Part shown: piece by piece, positions 62,771 to 64,000 of the stretch
Numbering within the stretch: position 1 is the stretch's first letter
Layout: each line of letters begins with the position of its first letter
DNA from: Arthonia radiata
Lineage: Eukaryota; Ascomycota; Arthoniomycetes; Arthoniales; Arthoniaceae
Assembly: GCA_002989075.1 (NCBI GenBank)
Contig: PSQN01000002.1
Span: forward strand, 326,097 to 390,096
Direction of reading: 5' to 3'
Length of the DNA: 64,000 bases
Notes under the pieces: model-generated
Databases searched by the model: none
What the model was told of the DNA's origin: nothing
Seen by the model: only the letters and a program-made list of their open reading frames with translations
Position numbers and translations under genes: made by a program

Positions 62771-64000
62771 ATGAAGAATCCCATTCCCGAACTCGACATC
62801 TTCAAGCCCGTCCCCGCCTCGTTGAAGGACGAGAACGACTGGCCCATCTTTCCTATCAATAATGCGGAGATCGCATTTGAGAAGACTGGCGAGCTGGCGA
62901 ACCTACTTCTCAATGACGAGGGCAATCCTATGAGAGTGACGGGTCGAATCGAGCAACTCGATCGCGAAGAGAAGTGCCATTGTATGAATCCTTTCAGGAC
63001 GTCCAGGACGCGGTTCACTAACATCGGCGCTCTGTAGTAATCGACCGAGACTCAGTACCCGCCAACATCCTCATATCCGCCATTCAACGCTTCTCGTTCG
63101 GCCAGTATGACGATGGGACAGCTACCTTCTGGGTCCGCGGCCGCGCGGGCTGGTTCGAGATCTCCCCTTCACGACGCTATAAAGCAGTCTTCAACGAGAT
63201 GGCCGAGGCTATCAAGATACTCTACTTCATTGCTGATACGTTCCACGAGATGCCCACGCGGAAGCAGGTGCGCAAGACGAGTCCAGAGACCCTATTCGAG
63301 CAGTATGCGGAGGATGCTGTATACAAATGCGCGGATGTGGGAGAGGCGCGAAGACGCTACATAAGGCACGCGCATGCACTGTGCGCGCTCATGCGACAAG
63401 GAAAAGAGGGCATCTCATGGAAACCGACCGAGATATTCAAGTTCCTGAACAGCGCCCCGGCAGAAGTGAGTGGCCCAGCACGTTCACATCTGCTTCGAAT
63501 GCTCACCTACTGCTAGGAATCCCCCGAACTGGAAGAGACGCCCGAAGACGACGCCACACTGCAAACACCGCAACGCCTCACAAACGAGGCCAACAGCTCT
63601 GACGAAGAAACCGCCGCACACCTTGCTCGCAAAGGCAAATCTGCATTGCGACCCAAGATCGGCAAAGGCAAAGGCCGTGCCTCATCGAAAAGACCTTCAG
63701 CAGACCGCATTGAGCTTCAAGAAGAAGACGAAGACATCGAGATGGACGACATACCCGATTCTGCCACACCACTCCGTCGCAAGAGTGAAGACCAGATAGA
63801 TAACCGCTCGCCTAAGCGGCGTCGCGGCCGACCACCGAAGGACAAGCCGATCGAAGCAGACCTGCCGCAACAGCCTCCGACCTCCACGGTGCCAGAGGAC
63901 GAACCCCAAGAAGCCACCCTGCCCCTTCAAGACCGCAAACCCTCTCAGAAAGCACCGCAGAAGCTTCCAACAGCCCGAGTCACAATCAAGACATCACCCC
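62771..64000 (+). CDS. RFTS (DNMT1-RFD)-domain protein, 3' part outside window
   Basis: Exons 62771-62981, 63038-63465 and 63517 to the window edge (introns GTATGA..CTGTAG and GTGAGT..TGCTAG). The N-terminal domain has MKNPIPELDIFKPVPASLKD, WPIFPINNAEIAFEKTGELA, IQRFSFGQYDDGTATFWVRG, RAGWFEISPSRRYKAVFNEM and AIKILYFIADTFHEM, the replication-foci-targeting (RFTS) fold known from DNMT1 and from S. pombe Raf2 of the CLRC heterochromatin complex. From about residue 215 the protein is disordered and charged, with AT-hook-like KRRRGRPPKDK. A chromatin role is likely. Whether a catalytic or zinc-binding domain follows cannot be seen. Confidence 0.75.

Noticed and set aside
1-64000. CRISPR arrays, bacterial operons or phage genes
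   Set aside because: Introns, splice sites and gene families are fungal throughout. No regularly spaced direct repeats were seen.

Overview
This window looks like nuclear DNA of a filamentous ascomycete (Pezizomycotina, probably Dothideomycetes). Coding density is high, introns are short (about 50-200 bases, GT..AG, often with CTGAC/CTGAT branch-like motifs), and the housekeeping proteins are typical of that group: a PNS1-type transporter starting MFSEYASRFLAQSQS, HAP5/HapE, RPL9, TRS33, PCF11, CWC2, FCF2, PUS4 and an AIM6-like protein. I see no CRISPR array, operon, rRNA or tRNA. Exon limits were assigned by eye from splice motifs, reading-frame closure and protein-family continuity.

Layout. 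1-1 kb: two small divergent Thr-rich secreted proteins, the left one cut by the window edge. 1.2-2.5 kb: a disordered Pro-rich protein with a long GGR repeat. 3.0-13.5 kb: the most unusual region, four tandem same-strand paralogues of an atypical USP-type (C19) deubiquitinase. Two look intact, one has two in-frame stops and one has a 1-base frameshift. 14.5-54.9 kb: mostly single-copy housekeeping genes (PhoD-like phosphatase, DUF6699-like protein, PCF11, I9 inhibitor, Rab4-type GTPase, choline-transporter-like protein, thioesterase-like protein, eIF2D, membrane glutaredoxin, FAD oxidoreductase, RPL9, TRS33, SIZ/PIAS ligase, DUF2423 protein, coiled-coil protein, HAP5, malate dehydrogenase, CWC2, FCF2), with a decayed SAR1-like relic at 53.1-53.6 kb. 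54.9-59.8 kb: gene-poor and partly RIP-like, holding one candidate secreted cysteine-rich protein. 59.9-64 kb: AIM6-like protein, PUS4 and a partial RFTS-domain protein.

How it fits together. The housekeeping genes show no shared pathway beyond close divergent pairs (Rab4/PNS1-like, CWC2/FCF2, PUS4/RFTS). The deubiquitinase array is the likely lineage-specific system. Its members share a variant catalytic Cys box (core CYR), a QxDAxE(Y/F) box, a CxxC zinc pair and a GHY box. Three members have Lys-rich tails, and all four have an N-terminal basic segment followed by a motif like the ubiquitin tail (LRGG or LCGG). Three promoters carry the same inverted GCTTTGT/ACAAAGC element, which resembles HMG-box binding sites.
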